Assembly: GCA_914767885.1 (NCBI GenBank)
Contig: CAJZBQ010000024.1
Location: forward strand, 558,001 to 622,000
Direction of reading: 5' to 3'
Length of the DNA: 64,000 bases
DNA from: Blepharisma stoltei
Lineage: Eukaryota; Ciliophora; Heterotrichea; Heterotrichida; Blepharismidae
This document shows, piece by piece, positions 1-9,746 of this stretch (position 1 is the first letter of the stretch; each line of letters opens with the position of its first letter). The notes beneath the pieces are model-generated. The model was not told the origin of the DNA and did no database searches. It was given only the letters and a program-made list of their open reading frames with translations. The translations under genes and the position numbers were made by a program.

Positions 1-3000
1 GTTCACTCGTAATGAATTGCACTGATGAACCCAAATATGCTCTTGGAAGTCCTCCAGAAAACGAGGTTTTAGGTCTGCCAATTGCCCATCGAAATAATTG
101 GATTCCATATATGTCCCCAGTCGATATTGGAAACACTGAATATGTCTATGGCCGTTGTGGTGGTATTCATCAATCTATTCTAAAAAACAGAAGATCTGAA
201 ACAGCTGCGGATAGAGCTAAAAATATAGCCTCCCAAATTAAGTCAAGCTTGAATTTAAAGCATGTAAGACCTTTAACTGTTGTCTATATCTTAATTGATT
301 CAGTATCAAGATATCATTTTTATAGAAGCTTGCCAAAAACTATTGATTTTTTAAACACAGATCTTGTTTATGGAAAGTATAAAAATAATTTTGTTGGGTA
401 TGATTTTATTATAAACAATGCAATCGGAGGGAATACTCCTCCTAATATGGAAACAATAATTTATGGCCACAATAAAACTGTTCATGATAAATTATTGGAT
501 AAGGCTAATCCAAGAAGATGATATGATAAGCCAAAGTTTGATGAGGTTCAAAAAGAAGCAATCTGAAGGATTTTTGAGAATTATGGCTTTGTGACAGCAA
601 TGGGATATGAAACTGTATGGGAATATGCTTCAACTATGTATGGCCGATATGTTTATACTGACCATAGGATTTTTAATTTTATTACTGCTGGATCTCCACT
701 ATTTCGATATAAAGATAACACAGAAAAGCAGCGATGCTACGGAACAAAAGATCTTCATCGCCATTTATTTGAATATACAATAGACTTTATAGACAACTAT
801 TCAGAAATAAATAAATTCATTTATTTACACCTTTCGGAAGCTCATGAAATGACTGGAACCGTCATTCGTACAGTTGATTCTGATCTAATTTGACTCCTCT
901 CTTCAATATTTGAAAGATTCAACGCAAAGACAGATGAGGATGTGGTGATACTACTTGGATCTGATCATGGATTATATTCATCCAATTGGGATGATCGCTT
1001 TGAAAGTACAATGGAAAATCATCTACCTTTTCAGTTTCTATTTGCAAATAAAAAGATTATTTCGAGATTAGGCCCTCATACAAATGAAATTTTAAGAAAA
1101 AATACACAAAGGATCGTAGGGAGATTTGACTGATTTTTGACTTTAAGGCAGCTTGCTGTTACTCCTTATACTAGATTAACTGATACAAGCTTTATATATA
1201 ATGAATGAAAACAAAATATTCCAGCTTCTAATGCTCATAGTGTATTTGTAGAAAAATCGCTTGACAATAGAACTTGTAGTGAGCTTGATACAACTGAAAA
1301 TCATTGCAGCTGCCCAAACTGAAAAAATATTGATAAAAATGATGAAGAGAAATATTTTCATGCCAAAACTTTAATCGACCTAGGAATGAATTTAATAAAT
1401 GCTCAAATCAATAAAACCAAGGCTTCCCATTATTGTGAATCTTTAAGTTTTAAAGAAGTAATTGAAATGAAATTTTTAAATTGGAGTGATACAGCTTTTA
1501 TAAAATTGCTCAGATATAAAATCATTATCCATGTCAATGAAGATAAAAATGCATTATTTAAGATATATGGACAAATTTCCAATTCAAAAGACCTCCAAAA
1601 GGAAGATGAAACCCACCCAGTTATTCAGACCCCTTTTTATAGCTCTATTGACTATGCCCAATTAAGAAAAATTGAAAGAATTAATTTTAATCATAATTAT
1701 TGCAATCAAATTGGAAAAGAGCATAGCATTGATGAAGGATGATGCATTTGTAGTGAGCGTGGACTGGAAAATTTCTTTAAAAATGATAAATTGGTTAACC
1801 AGTATTTGAGAACCAAAACAAGATTTTCTATCAATGTTGGATCTAAAAGCTCAAGTTGTGAAACAACTTGTAATAAAATAAACAAAGGATGTGAAAATCT
1901 TGAGTTCGCATTATTAAACTCTAAGAAATTCTTGCAAGAATACTGGCTAGACTATGTAACTAATGATAAAGATTACATAATTATCAAAGAAGCCATATAC
2001 ATAAAATGGCGTATGGCGACCGACCCACCCTCTCAGTGGTGGTTACCCATGTATATCCGGGCATGGTTTTTGGAGCCAGGAATTAGCCCAACAACGTCTG
2101 GGACCTCGAAGCGAGAGGCCTAAGCGCGAGAGCCGCTGTTTTTGCGACCAGACCCATGGGCAGTTATTCGTGACTTCTTTATGCCAGCAGCGCTCAGCCC
2201 AGTGAGTGCCCGAAATGAGGCAGGGCGACTTACCTGCCTAAGCTGCTTTAGTGGCTCGCCCGAATGGCGAAAGCTGTTGAGTTCTTTCTCGGGATGACCG
2301 GAAAAGAGGGGAGGCGAGTTAGACACCAAAACGGGGGTCTCTCCAGTTGAAAAGGTGCCCTTCAATGGGCAGATCTGGCGGACGACGAAGCGGAGTTGGC
2401 GTAAACTTAGGCGACGATCCAAGTTGGAAATGGAGGTGGTCAGCAAAGCCGGTATAAGACGGCCCTTGACAATACCTCTACCGAGAAAAACCGGGGGTTT
2501 CGGCCCGGGCTTGGTGAACGCTCTGCCACCACTCGGGAAGCCGTGGCATGCGACCTCGGACGTAGTAGGGACCTTAAATACCCAGCGTAATCTTAATCTT
2601 AATCTTAATCAAAGAAGCCAAAAAAGAAATAAATAGCGACATATTAGGAGTAGAAAATAAAGCAATTCATATATTTAGCAATCCCACATTTTCATGCAAA
2701 GTTTCTAGCTCCCCCTCCGTGAGCGAACAAAAAAATCTTGTTCGCTATTGGAGGGGGGTTAATTTTTTTCGAATTTAAAAAAATCCTAATTCGCAAAAAT
2801 TGGAAAGCAAATATTAATTTAATTTGTAAAAAAATGTATGGTGTATTTACCTTTCATCGCTATAAGTTTTTATATATTATATTTATCCATTATTGTAATA
2901 AAAATAATTAATTCATTAATTCTAACCTATGTTTTAAAACGTAATTTGTTTTTAAAATTAAGCAGAATTGGCTCGAGATTTCATTATACTAATTATCACT

Positions 3001-3133
3001 TATATATCAAAATTTTTGTTCTCTCACGGAGGGTGGGTTTTTGGGCAAAAATATCTTTTTTTTCTAATGGTTTTGCTCGCTCACGGAGGGGGGGATTAAG
3101 CGGAATGTTAGACCAATCTGTCCTTGTGCTTAA
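1..3133 (+). CDS. DUF229 / sulfatase-like protein, 5' partial, broken by a SINE and a MITE
   Basis: The frame is open from the window edge, so the 5' end lies outside. It resembles the DUF229 family of alkaline-phosphatase-fold proteins: VVYILIDSVSRYHF near nt 280-325 matches the family's I-D-S-x-S-R motif, followed by P-K-T and a G-N-T-P-P-N segment; VILLGSDHGLYSS near nt 945-980 carries the late D-H-G metal-ligand motif. Cys-rich stretches follow (nt 1270-1330, 1850-1890). Many in-frame TGA codons read as Trp (for example nt 519-521, 564-566, 891-893, 1131-1133). A SINE-like insert (1996-2607) and a MITE (2708-3096) break the 3' end; removing both gives ...IIIKEAKKEINSD... and ...FSCKVSKRNVRPICPCA, ending at TAA 3131-3133. 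Substrate unknown. The family call is from motifs only. Confidence 0.6.
1996..2607 (+). mobile_element. SINE-like retroposon, copy S1
   Basis: A GC-rich island in AT-rich DNA. It starts a few bases before an AAAATGGCG head and ends in a TAATCT tandem tail. It is flanked by a 13-bp direct repeat, ATCAAAGAAGCCA (1983-1995 and 2608-2620). Fusing the two repeat copies rejoins the host reading frame, so the insert lies in a coding exon. No protein of its own is evident. Confidence 0.75.
2708..3096 (+). mobile_element. Family A MITE / putative IES (A1)
   Basis: 389 bp between TA at 2706-2707 and TA at 3097-3098. Family A layout: a C-run, the arm CTCCGTGAGYGAACAAAA, at once its reverse complement (a hairpin) and GGGGTTAA; then about 250 bp of AT-rich DNA; then two more reverse arms about 40 bp apart, ending in a G-run. 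In these entries + means hairpin on the left. Removal restores the final codons of the DUF229 gene. Confidence 0.8.
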
Positions 3134-3193
3134 ATACCTTATAATTTTCAGCATTATTTGATTAATTTATACTTAGCAAACAATCAATAAAAC

Positions 3194-3670
3194 TTAAGAG
3201 ATAAACATTTTATCTGCTGACAATGCTTTCCTCAGCAGCTCATCTAAATTCTTTTTGATTACTTTAATATTTTTAATTTCCAATTTGTCTTGTGATTGGT
3301 TCAGGCTATTCAAAATTTTTTCTTCTATAACCATTCTGTCAGTTCTAAATGCTACACTTATAACTTGGGAACTTGAGCTAAATGTTTTCATTTCGTAAGA
3401 GTTTGGTTCAGGTACAGTGCTTATTTCTTTTGATATTTTGAGAGCATTTTCAAGATCTTCATTAAACTGTTTTGAATTATCAATAAATCTTTCGTTATGT
3501 TGAGATAAGCGATATTGCTCAACTGTCATCCCCAAGGATATTGCTAATGCAGTCTCTACATCATCTTCTCCTTCGCATTCTTGGCAAGGGATATCAATTG
3601 GCTGGAGTCTTGGCTCGGTTGATGATTCTTTAGACGAAAATTGTGTAATATCCTTAATCCCTGTGACCAT
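3194..3670 (-). CDS. Small protein with two ubiquitin-interacting-like motifs
   Basis: 158 aa, ATG 3670 to TAA 3194-3196. Two UIM-like helices are visible: DVETALAISLGM (about aa 37-48) and DLENALKISKEIS (about aa 72-84). Each has the A-x-x-x-S spacing and acidic flanks typical of UIMs, which bind ubiquitin in proteasome shuttles, deubiquitinases and endocytic adaptors. A CQEC pair precedes the first motif; the C-terminus is a charged helix. No catalytic domain is seen. It lies tail-to-tail with the DUF229 gene about 60 bp away. The UIM reading is moderate; partner and pathway are unknown. Confidence 0.5.
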   Translation of the reverse strand: MVTGIKDITQFSSKESSTEPRLQPIDIPCQECEGEDDVETALAISLGMTVEQYRLSQHNERFIDNSKQFNEDLENALKISKEISTVPEPNSYEMKTFSSSSQVISVAFRTDRMVIEEKILNSLNQSQDKLEIKNIKVIKKNLDELLRKALSADKMFIS

Positions 3671-3823
3671 TTTCTATAAAGAGTTTTTTTGTTTTTATTA
3701 GACACAGTCAGCAATTAAGAAACCCAATATATACTCAGGTGCAAGAATTTATAAAGCTCTTATAATTTCATCAAAAATATGCAGAAATTAATTGCTTTAA
3801 AAGAAATATAGAAATTTCACATA

Positions 3824-3944
3824 GATGGCGCAGTTTGCCCTTGATTTGCCCACTGGGAAAATTTTTTGGTTCGACCAGTACCATATGGTTTGGTCAAACC
3901 AAAAAATTTTTTCAGTGGGCAAATCAAGGGCAAACAGCGCCATC
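3824..3944. mobile_element. Near-perfect palindromic TA-bounded element
   Basis: 121 bp flanked by TA (3822-3823 and 3945-3946). The arms start GATGGCGC and end GCGCCATC and pair over nearly the whole length with about five mismatches, centred on ACCATATGGT. It lies between two minus-strand genes (the rest of 3671-4123 is AT-rich and shows no gene). It is probably a foldback MITE/IES; no frame test is possible. Confidence 0.55.
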
Positions 3945-4123
3945 TATGGGAAAATTCTATATTTTTATTTTGAACCCATAGATATATCGGCTAAACAGCG
4001 TTTTCTCATAAGTAGAGGAAAAGAAAGCAAACATTAGGAAATATTATTCAAAGCAGTGCTATATATCTTCAGGATACTTAATGGCTTTTATAATATTTTA
4101 AGAATAGGTTTTACATATATTTA

Positions 4124-4608
4124 TTATAATTTCAATAAGCTTTTGAGGTAATTTGGGACTTCTTCTTCATTTTTGATGTTTTTATGTTTTGCTATAGCAG
4201 CTCCAACAAATTTGAACATAATATTTTCAGAAAATTTGCAAATACTTAAGATATCCCCTGCTATATCATTTGTCATCTCAATTACGACGTCTTCAACATA
4301 CTGCAGTGTGACAATTCTCATGAGCTGTTGGATAGCAAGATAATCAAGTGTTCCTTCAATAACTTGCGACTTGTGCTCATAATAGTTTCTATTTTTGTTT
4401 ATTATATCTAAGTCACTTTCGAATTTCGCAATTTTCTGCCAAGTTTCGTCAACTAAATCATAGACAAGCTCTTTCATGGCTACATAAGTATCCAGACTTA
4501 AATCAGGTCTTTCTCTTCTTATGTCAGCTTCTCCATTATATGGTCGATTTATTCATTGAATATATCTCAAAGTTCCTTCTTTCTGGTCCCTGACCCTCCC
4601 CTACTCCG
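4124..4608 (-). CDS. Unrecognised helical protein, 5' end unresolved
   Basis: The 117-aa stretch from 4477 to TAA 4124-4126 continues upstream in frame through a TGA-coded Trp: ...EGTLRYIQWINRPYNGEADIRRERPD..., to about 4608. There the sequence becomes a degraded family A end (CTCCGTAAGAGAGCAAAACC, 4608-4627), so the start lies beyond an insert I could not resolve. A candidate first exon reads MRIRMHKFLDFLI... near 4710, but I found no TA junction joining it in frame. The visible protein is mostly helical (DLVDETWQKIAKFE..., a second helix pair at the C-terminus). No domain recognised. Confidence 0.45.
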
Positions 4609-4711
4609 TAAGAGAGCAAAACCATTGTTAAAATTCAAGGTTTTTTTATCAGAAATAAGCCATTTCCTTGTAATTAAAAAATCTAAAAATTTATGCATCC
4701 TTATCCTCATA

Positions 4712-4825
4712 AGCAGCAAGAAAAACTTGCTGATGGGAGGAATCGGCTTAAAGAGTGGCATTTTGGAGAGTTAAAAGGTTATCCTCCAAGCCGATTTCAT
4801 CTCATTAGCAAGTTTTCTCGCTGCT
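4712..4825. mobile_element. Imperfect TA-bounded palindrome
   Basis: Arms AAGCAGCAAG...AATCGGCTT and AAGCCGATT...CTCGCTGCTT pair with several mismatches. TA lies on both sides (4710-4711, 4826-4827). It resembles the palindrome at 3824-3944 in size and bounding, and is likely an old foldback IES beside the start of the minus-strand gene. Confidence 0.4.
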
Positions 4826-4943
4826 TATGGTTAGGCTAAAGCTGTATAAAAATTTTAATATTAAATAAAAATTTATAACAAATTGCATTTTAGTTTCAAA
4901 ATTTTGATAGTTTACAAAAAGAAATTTTTATACACTGTTTTTA

Positions 4944-4963
4944 ATCATCATCATCATCATCAT
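4944..4963. repeat. (ATC)n microsatellite
   Basis: Nearly seven ATC units in the gap just downstream of the UBA gene stop. No target duplication or SINE head was found next to it, so it is called only as a microsatellite. Confidence 0.7.
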
Positions 4964-5121
4964 TAATTATAGCGGGCAGAGCCTGCCGAAAACCCTTATG
5001 GGTTTTTTCACTAATAATCAGCGATTTATACCTAACTGCTTGGGTTTTTTCCCTTTTTTTCCAGGATTTTTGACCACTTTTCGTGTTTTCCTCCTTGACG
5101 ATAGACTCTACACCGTTTGGT

Positions 5122-7341
5122 CTATCAAGATCTGTCATTTCATGCGCTACGGGCGTCCTCTTTCTTTTTTGCTTCTTTTTCTGCTTCTTCGTCAGCCTTA
5201 TCTTTTCCTTTTTCTTCTAGTTTAGGATTTTCTTTTGGCTTTCCTTTTAATTTCTTCTTATCTTTGCTTTCTCTTGTTGCTGATTTTTGTTCAAATAAGT
5301 TTTTAGTTTGACTTTCAGTTGGGTTTTCACTTAGGACTTCAATTGAGTCTCAATTTATAACCGGGGTTGCCATTTCTTCATTGCTAGCTCATCTGACCCT
5401 TCTTCACTTTTCTGGCATTTCGCGCCCTCTTAGATTTTGCCGCATTTTTATTACTTTTCACTTCTTCAGTCTTTTCTTCCATCCCTTCGTCTTCTTCCTT
5501 TTTAATCTCATACTCTTTCTTTAGTCTTAACTCCAAACTGTACAATCCTGCAGCCATCATCAACTCTCCATGATCCAAAACTTCTCCGTTACGCTGTGCA
5601 ATCATTACCCTTATGCTCTCCTCTCATGCTCTTTCTTCTTTATAATTCTCATATTCCTTCACTCCCCCTTCATCAATTTCTTCGCCTAGCATTTCTTCAT
5701 CACCCAATTCATCTTCTCCTGTTAAGATTCCTGGCGTAAGCAATGCTACTGCATGCTCCAGATCACCCTCACATATAGCTAGTGCTTCTCTAGCCTCAGC
5801 CTCGCCATAACCTAAGTCTTGCAAGATTTCAGCATCAATTTCAAATCCTTCAATTTCATGAATTTCTCCCATTGACTCTTCATCAGTTCCAAAAAAAATA
5901 AAACTGTAATTTGAATTGATTTCATCAAAGGTTTCGTCACAAACTCGCAATCCTTGATCGAATTTCAAGGCAGATTTTTTGTGTCCCACACCCTTTTTCT
6001 TCCATCAATTCCTGATAAATAAAAAAGCAATGTTTTTAATCAAAAGAAAATTCTACTTGAGCGAGCAAAATTTTTGCTTGCTCACAGAGGGAGGGAAAGT
6101 GAGAGCTTTAATTCTGGCATCTAAGTGGTTTAATTCGTCACTCACTTCTGATAGGATTTCATGTGTAGGCTTATACATCTCATCGCTTGAAATTTCAATT
6201 TTTCCTAGATTTTGCATAATTAATTCTTTTGGAGGAGCTTGGCCAAGTTCAATTTCAGCTAAAAAGTCAACTCCTCTTTCAACTAATTTGGCATGAATTT
6301 GTTTTTTTTTAAGCAGATCTTCGTGCTTGCTCAGGATTTTCCATCTTTCTTCATTCAATTCTTTAATTTTTTGCTCTTGATCAAGTAAATTTTGCTGCTG
6401 CTCCCTTTGTCTCTTTGCGATAATTTCATCAACCATTCTTTTTCTTTGCTTTTCCGCATGGTCTCCTCCTTCTTCAAGTGCGCTTGCAAGCAATACTTGG
6501 TTTTGCCTATCTAAATCCCCTCTCTTCAAAGCTTGATCAATATTTTCTGCCTTGCTGATTATTCTTTCAAGATTTTTCAAACTCTTATAATCTCTTCGTT
6601 CCTGTTCTTCTTTAATCGCTTCCAAGCGTGTGTTTTCTCTTAATCCCTGAATTAGTAATGAATATTTTTTATTAGTTATTTAATAAGAGCTAAGCTTAGA
6701 CAATTTTTTATTAAATTATTATAATTAATAAATAAAATGCTTCAGATGTGGAGGCAAAATGCAATATATTAAAGAGATTTATAGTAGCCCAGCTATTATT
6801 TAAATTAATGTTTTTGTAATAATTTTGATGGCTTATTGTCGATATTTAAATTAGTTTTGGTAAAACTTTATAGATTTGCTCTTTATTAATTAGGGAGGAC
6901 TAGAGCAATGTTTTCAAGATCTTTTTTCTTATCTTGAAGTTTTTCAAGCTCAATTTTTTTCTTTACGATTTCTTCTAAATGATTCAGCCTTGTAGCTTTC
7001 ATCAATTCTTCTTCAAGAGTGAGCTGTTTCTTTCTTATTTCGATTTCTCTCAGTCTGAAATCTGCGACTTGCTGTTTAGTATTTTCAATTGCTTCTACAT
7101 TGTTTAGCTTTTCTGTTTCAATTTCTCTATTTAATAGTTACTTAAGTCTTTCCTTTAGCCTTCTTTCTTCCCACTCCCAATCATTGAGTTTTTTTTGTTC
7201 AAGCTGAGCTTTTTTCAGCTGCAATTGCTGCCTTTTTTTACGAAACTAGCTAGCGATTACATCATCTTCAAGCTTGAGGACATCTTCTTCCTCTTTTTCC
7301 AGTTCAAGTTCCCATTCTAAAGGCCTCTGAGTTAGTTCCAT
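5122..7341 (-). CDS. Coiled-coil / UBA-domain protein (probably one gene, two inserts, two introns)
   Basis: Start ATG 7341, TAG 5122-5124. The N-terminal third is charged coiled coil (MELTQRPLEWELELEKEEED...) with two in-frame stops, each inside a 15-nt GT..AG intron: GTAATCGCTAGCTAG (7246-7260) and GTAACTATTAAATAG (7127-7141). A TA-bounded insert (6655-6900) then separates ...KKDLENIAL from IQGLRENTRLEAIKEEQ.... A second coiled-coil stretch runs to about 6110. After a short degraded family A element comes a UBA domain, DLGYGEAEAREALAICEGDLEHAVALL (about 5740-5830), then a Lys/Glu-rich tail with TGA-coded Trp. UBA domains bind ubiquitin. The two halves could be separate genes; continuity of the coiled coil and the restored frame favour one. 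Confidence 0.5.
6018..6105 (-). mobile_element. Degraded family A remnant
   Basis: GAGCGAGCAAAA, its reverse complement and GAGGGAGGG (6060-6096) are recognisable family A hairpin parts, but the second half is missing. It falls between the coiled-coil and UBA parts of the host gene. Exact edges are uncertain; the frame requires removal of 1 mod 3 bases. Confidence 0.45.
6655..6900. mobile_element. Putative AT-rich IES
   Basis: 246 bp of AT-rich DNA between TA 6653-6654 and TA 6901-6902. Removing it joins ...NIAL to IQGLREN... in frame and bypasses stops in all frames. The ends (GTCCTCCCT on the minus strand) only weakly resemble family A, and no inverted repeat is visible. Edges rest on frame logic alone. 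Confidence 0.4.
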
Positions 7342-8013
7342 TTATTCTAAATTATTAAACTTAATTGTATACAAAATGTAAGTATGCAGTTGCAGCTCAA
7401 TAAAATCTCTATAGCCTTGCGCTTTATTCTCACTTGGACTTTCTCTATATCTTTCATCCAGTAATGGGGATGATTCTACTTGCAGTCCAGCTTGCTCAAT
7501 TTCTGTTATAAAAACAGGAGTCATTTTTCGCTTATTTGGCATAATTATATAGCAACTTCCTGTTTGAGCTAAATGTGCTGCAATAGTTCGAATCAACTCT
7601 CTTATTGGAGCTCCATCATAAATAAGATCGCTCCCTATTATGAAATCAAACCTTGTATCCAAATAAGTGCTTGCATTTGTTCAATCCATATATTTGATGC
7701 TAACTCTTGCATGATTTAACGCTGCGTTTTCTGTCATATTAGCAATGACTCTCTCGTTATAATCAGTCAAAACTACTTCTTCAAAATTTCTATACTTACT
7801 ACAAGTGATCCCTGCTAGTCCAGAACCACTTCCTAGCTCTAATATTTTCCCATGCAGATTCTCAGCCCATAATACAAATCTTGCAAGGACTATGCCTGAT
7901 TCTCATTGGTGAACACCATCATTGCCTGTTTGGAAGAAAACTTGGTCTTTTATATCAATATTTTTGTTTTCTTCCAATAATATGTGTCTTATAACTGGAG
8001 GAGGAAGATTCAT
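7342..8013 (-). CDS. METTL21-like SAM-dependent methyltransferase
   Basis: 223 aa, ATG 8013 to TAA 7342-7344. Hallmarks: HQWESGIVLARFVL, with its Trp coded by TGA; the SAM-binding glycine loop KILELGSGSGLAGI (about aa 58-71); VVLTDYNERVIANM (acidic end of strand 2); MDW followed by FDFIIGSDLIYD, the D-L-I-Y-D form of the family's post-motif IV D-x-x-Y. These mark the METTL21/FAM86 group, which methylates lysines on chaperones, elongation factors and other proteins. Length fits a single-domain enzyme. Its stop codon abuts the ATG of the next minus-strand gene with no spacer, and its start lies 55 bp from the divergent SDR gene. Substrate cannot be told from sequence. Confidence 0.75.
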
Positions 8014-8068
8014 CCTTGTCAGATTTTAAAAATGGAAATATGGAATTAGCTGATTTTATAACTAAATA
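8014..8068. promoter_or_regulatory. 55-bp divergent intergenic region
   Basis: All promoter sequence shared by the methyltransferase (-) and SDR (+) genes must lie in these 55 AT-rich bases or inside the genes. No defined motif recognised. Confidence 0.4.
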
Positions 8069-9706
8069 ATGGAAGCACCATCATGGCTGATACTAGGAGG
8101 TGTTGGATATATTGGCCGTAACTTGGTAATGCATCTATTGGAGAACAATCTCGCATCTCATATTACAGTTGCAGATAAAGTCGTTCCAGCCATGGCTCAT
8201 TTGCATCCTAGATATGAAGAAATTTTTTCCAGAGTTGAGTTTGTCCAAACTGATTTAAGCCGAAACCCTGCCAAGGCATTTACAAGAGAATTTGACTATA
8301 TAGTCAACTTAGCAGGCGAAACTCGCTCTGGCATGCCAGAAAGTGCTCACAGGCAGAGTTCTGTAGGTGTCATAAGTGCTTGCAAGGATAGAGTTGGTAG
8401 AGCTAAATGGATAGAAATTTCAAGCGCTAAAGTGTATAGAAGCTCTAATAGACCGAATAATGAAGAAAGTTCTCCTGAACCTTGGACTCTTGAAGGAACT
8501 TGGAGACTTAATGCAGAAAGGGCACTTGAAGGAGTAAATCATGTCGTTTTAAGACCTGGGCTTGTTTATGGTAAAGGAGATTTAACAACACTTACCCCAA
8601 GAGCGGTTCTTGCAGCTGTCTATAGAAGGATGAAGAAAAAGATGAAAGTGCTTTGGGGATCTGATTTGAGAATTAATACAGTCTATATCAGCGACTTGAT
8701 AAATGCAATCGTTCACACTATCTCCCATATCCTTAAGAGACCAACCATTGGAGAATTTGGGAAAAACCCTTTACTCCCCCCCCCTCCCTCCGTGAGTGAA
8801 CAAAACCATTAGAAAAATCGCTATTTTTGCCCCAAAAACCCACTCTCCGTGAGTGAACAAAAATTTTTTTAATACAAAAATTTTTTTTATGGAAAAAAAA
8901 TTTGATAATAAATGATAATTATTATAATGAAATCTAGTGCTAATTCTGTTTAATTTTAAACGAATTGCTTTTTAAAGCATAAAATTTTATAAATCAAATT
9001 AATATTTGCTTTCCAATTTTTGCGAATTAGGGATTTTTTTAAATTTCGAAAAAAAAATTTATAAAAAATTTATAATAGAAATGCTCTTAAAATAAAAAAT
9101 TAACCTCCCTCCGTGAGAGGGGGGGAGTTAGAACAATCAAATATATTTAATAAAAATATATTATGATATATGATTTATAATAAAACCGCTAGCAAATTCA
9201 TTAATTTAGTTAGCATGTATTCGCATAAATTGAAAGAATTTTGTTTTCGAAATTTCAACCTAAAAAGCTCCAAGTCAAAACATCAGGCTCGCTCTATGAA
9301 AGGAGGAAATAAGGATCTAAATGGAGTTTTTAACGTAGCCGACCCTAGCAATACAACTCAAGAAGATGTCAATAGAATCTTGCAGGATTTATTCAAAGTA
9401 AAGTGCTCTTATTATTCAAGGACGATATCAAACTTGGCATCACTGCATGCAGTGGCCGAAGAAGCAAATCAAATCCACATGGCTCCTTGGGCAGAACTCT
9501 GTGCTGAGTCAGGCGTTGATTCACCAATTTCTCCTTTCGTTGAAGAAGAAAATCTGAATGGAAGCCACATTTGTGTGGATGGGTCAAGAATCACGCAAAC
9601 TGGATTTGCTTATCAACATCCTAGGATCACTGCTGAGCTGTTAACAGAGAGTTTAGGATTATTGATAGAAGCAGGTGTTCTTCCAAATATATTAAACTCT
9701 AGTTAG
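8069..9706 (+). CDS. Extended short-chain dehydrogenase/epimerase-like protein with a long insert
   Basis: Start ATG 8069, TAG 9704-9706; 426 aa after removing MITE A2. An N-terminal Rossmann fold is clear: LILGGVGYIGRNLV (G-x-x-G-x-x-G, aa 7-20), VEFVQTDLS, and YIVNLAGETRSG. The usual Y-x-x-x-K catalytic pair is not conserved; the region reads GTWRLNAERAL, so activity is doubtful. LRPGLVYGKGD and INTVYISDLINAIV are typical extended-SDR motifs; GVFNVADPSNTTQED is the late motif. Between TIGE and GVFNVAD lie about 75 AT-rich codons unlike the family (MIYNKTASKFINLVSMY...), perhaps an unrecognised second insert. The C-terminus (WAELCAESGV...) also resembles this family. Confidence 0.65.
8774..9127 (-). 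mobile_element. Family A MITE / putative IES (A2)
   Basis: 354 bp between TTA 8771-8773 and TTA 9128-9130, reversed (two tandem arms left, hairpin end right). The right hairpin is shortened: the outer arm has lost its AACAAAA part. Removal joins GEFGKNPL to EQSNIFN in frame. Confidence 0.85.
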
Positions 9707-9746
9707 CTAATCTATTAATTTGAAACAACCATATAGGATTGTTTAT

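Noticed and set aside
4567-4761. First exon of the 4124-4608 gene at 4710-4630
   Set aside because: Peptide looks plausible, but no TA junction or 15-nt intron puts it in frame with the downstream part.
8774-9127. Repeated PPPSVSEQ-type peptides at gene ends
   Set aside because: This is the family A arm translated; it appears wherever a reading frame runs into a MITE.
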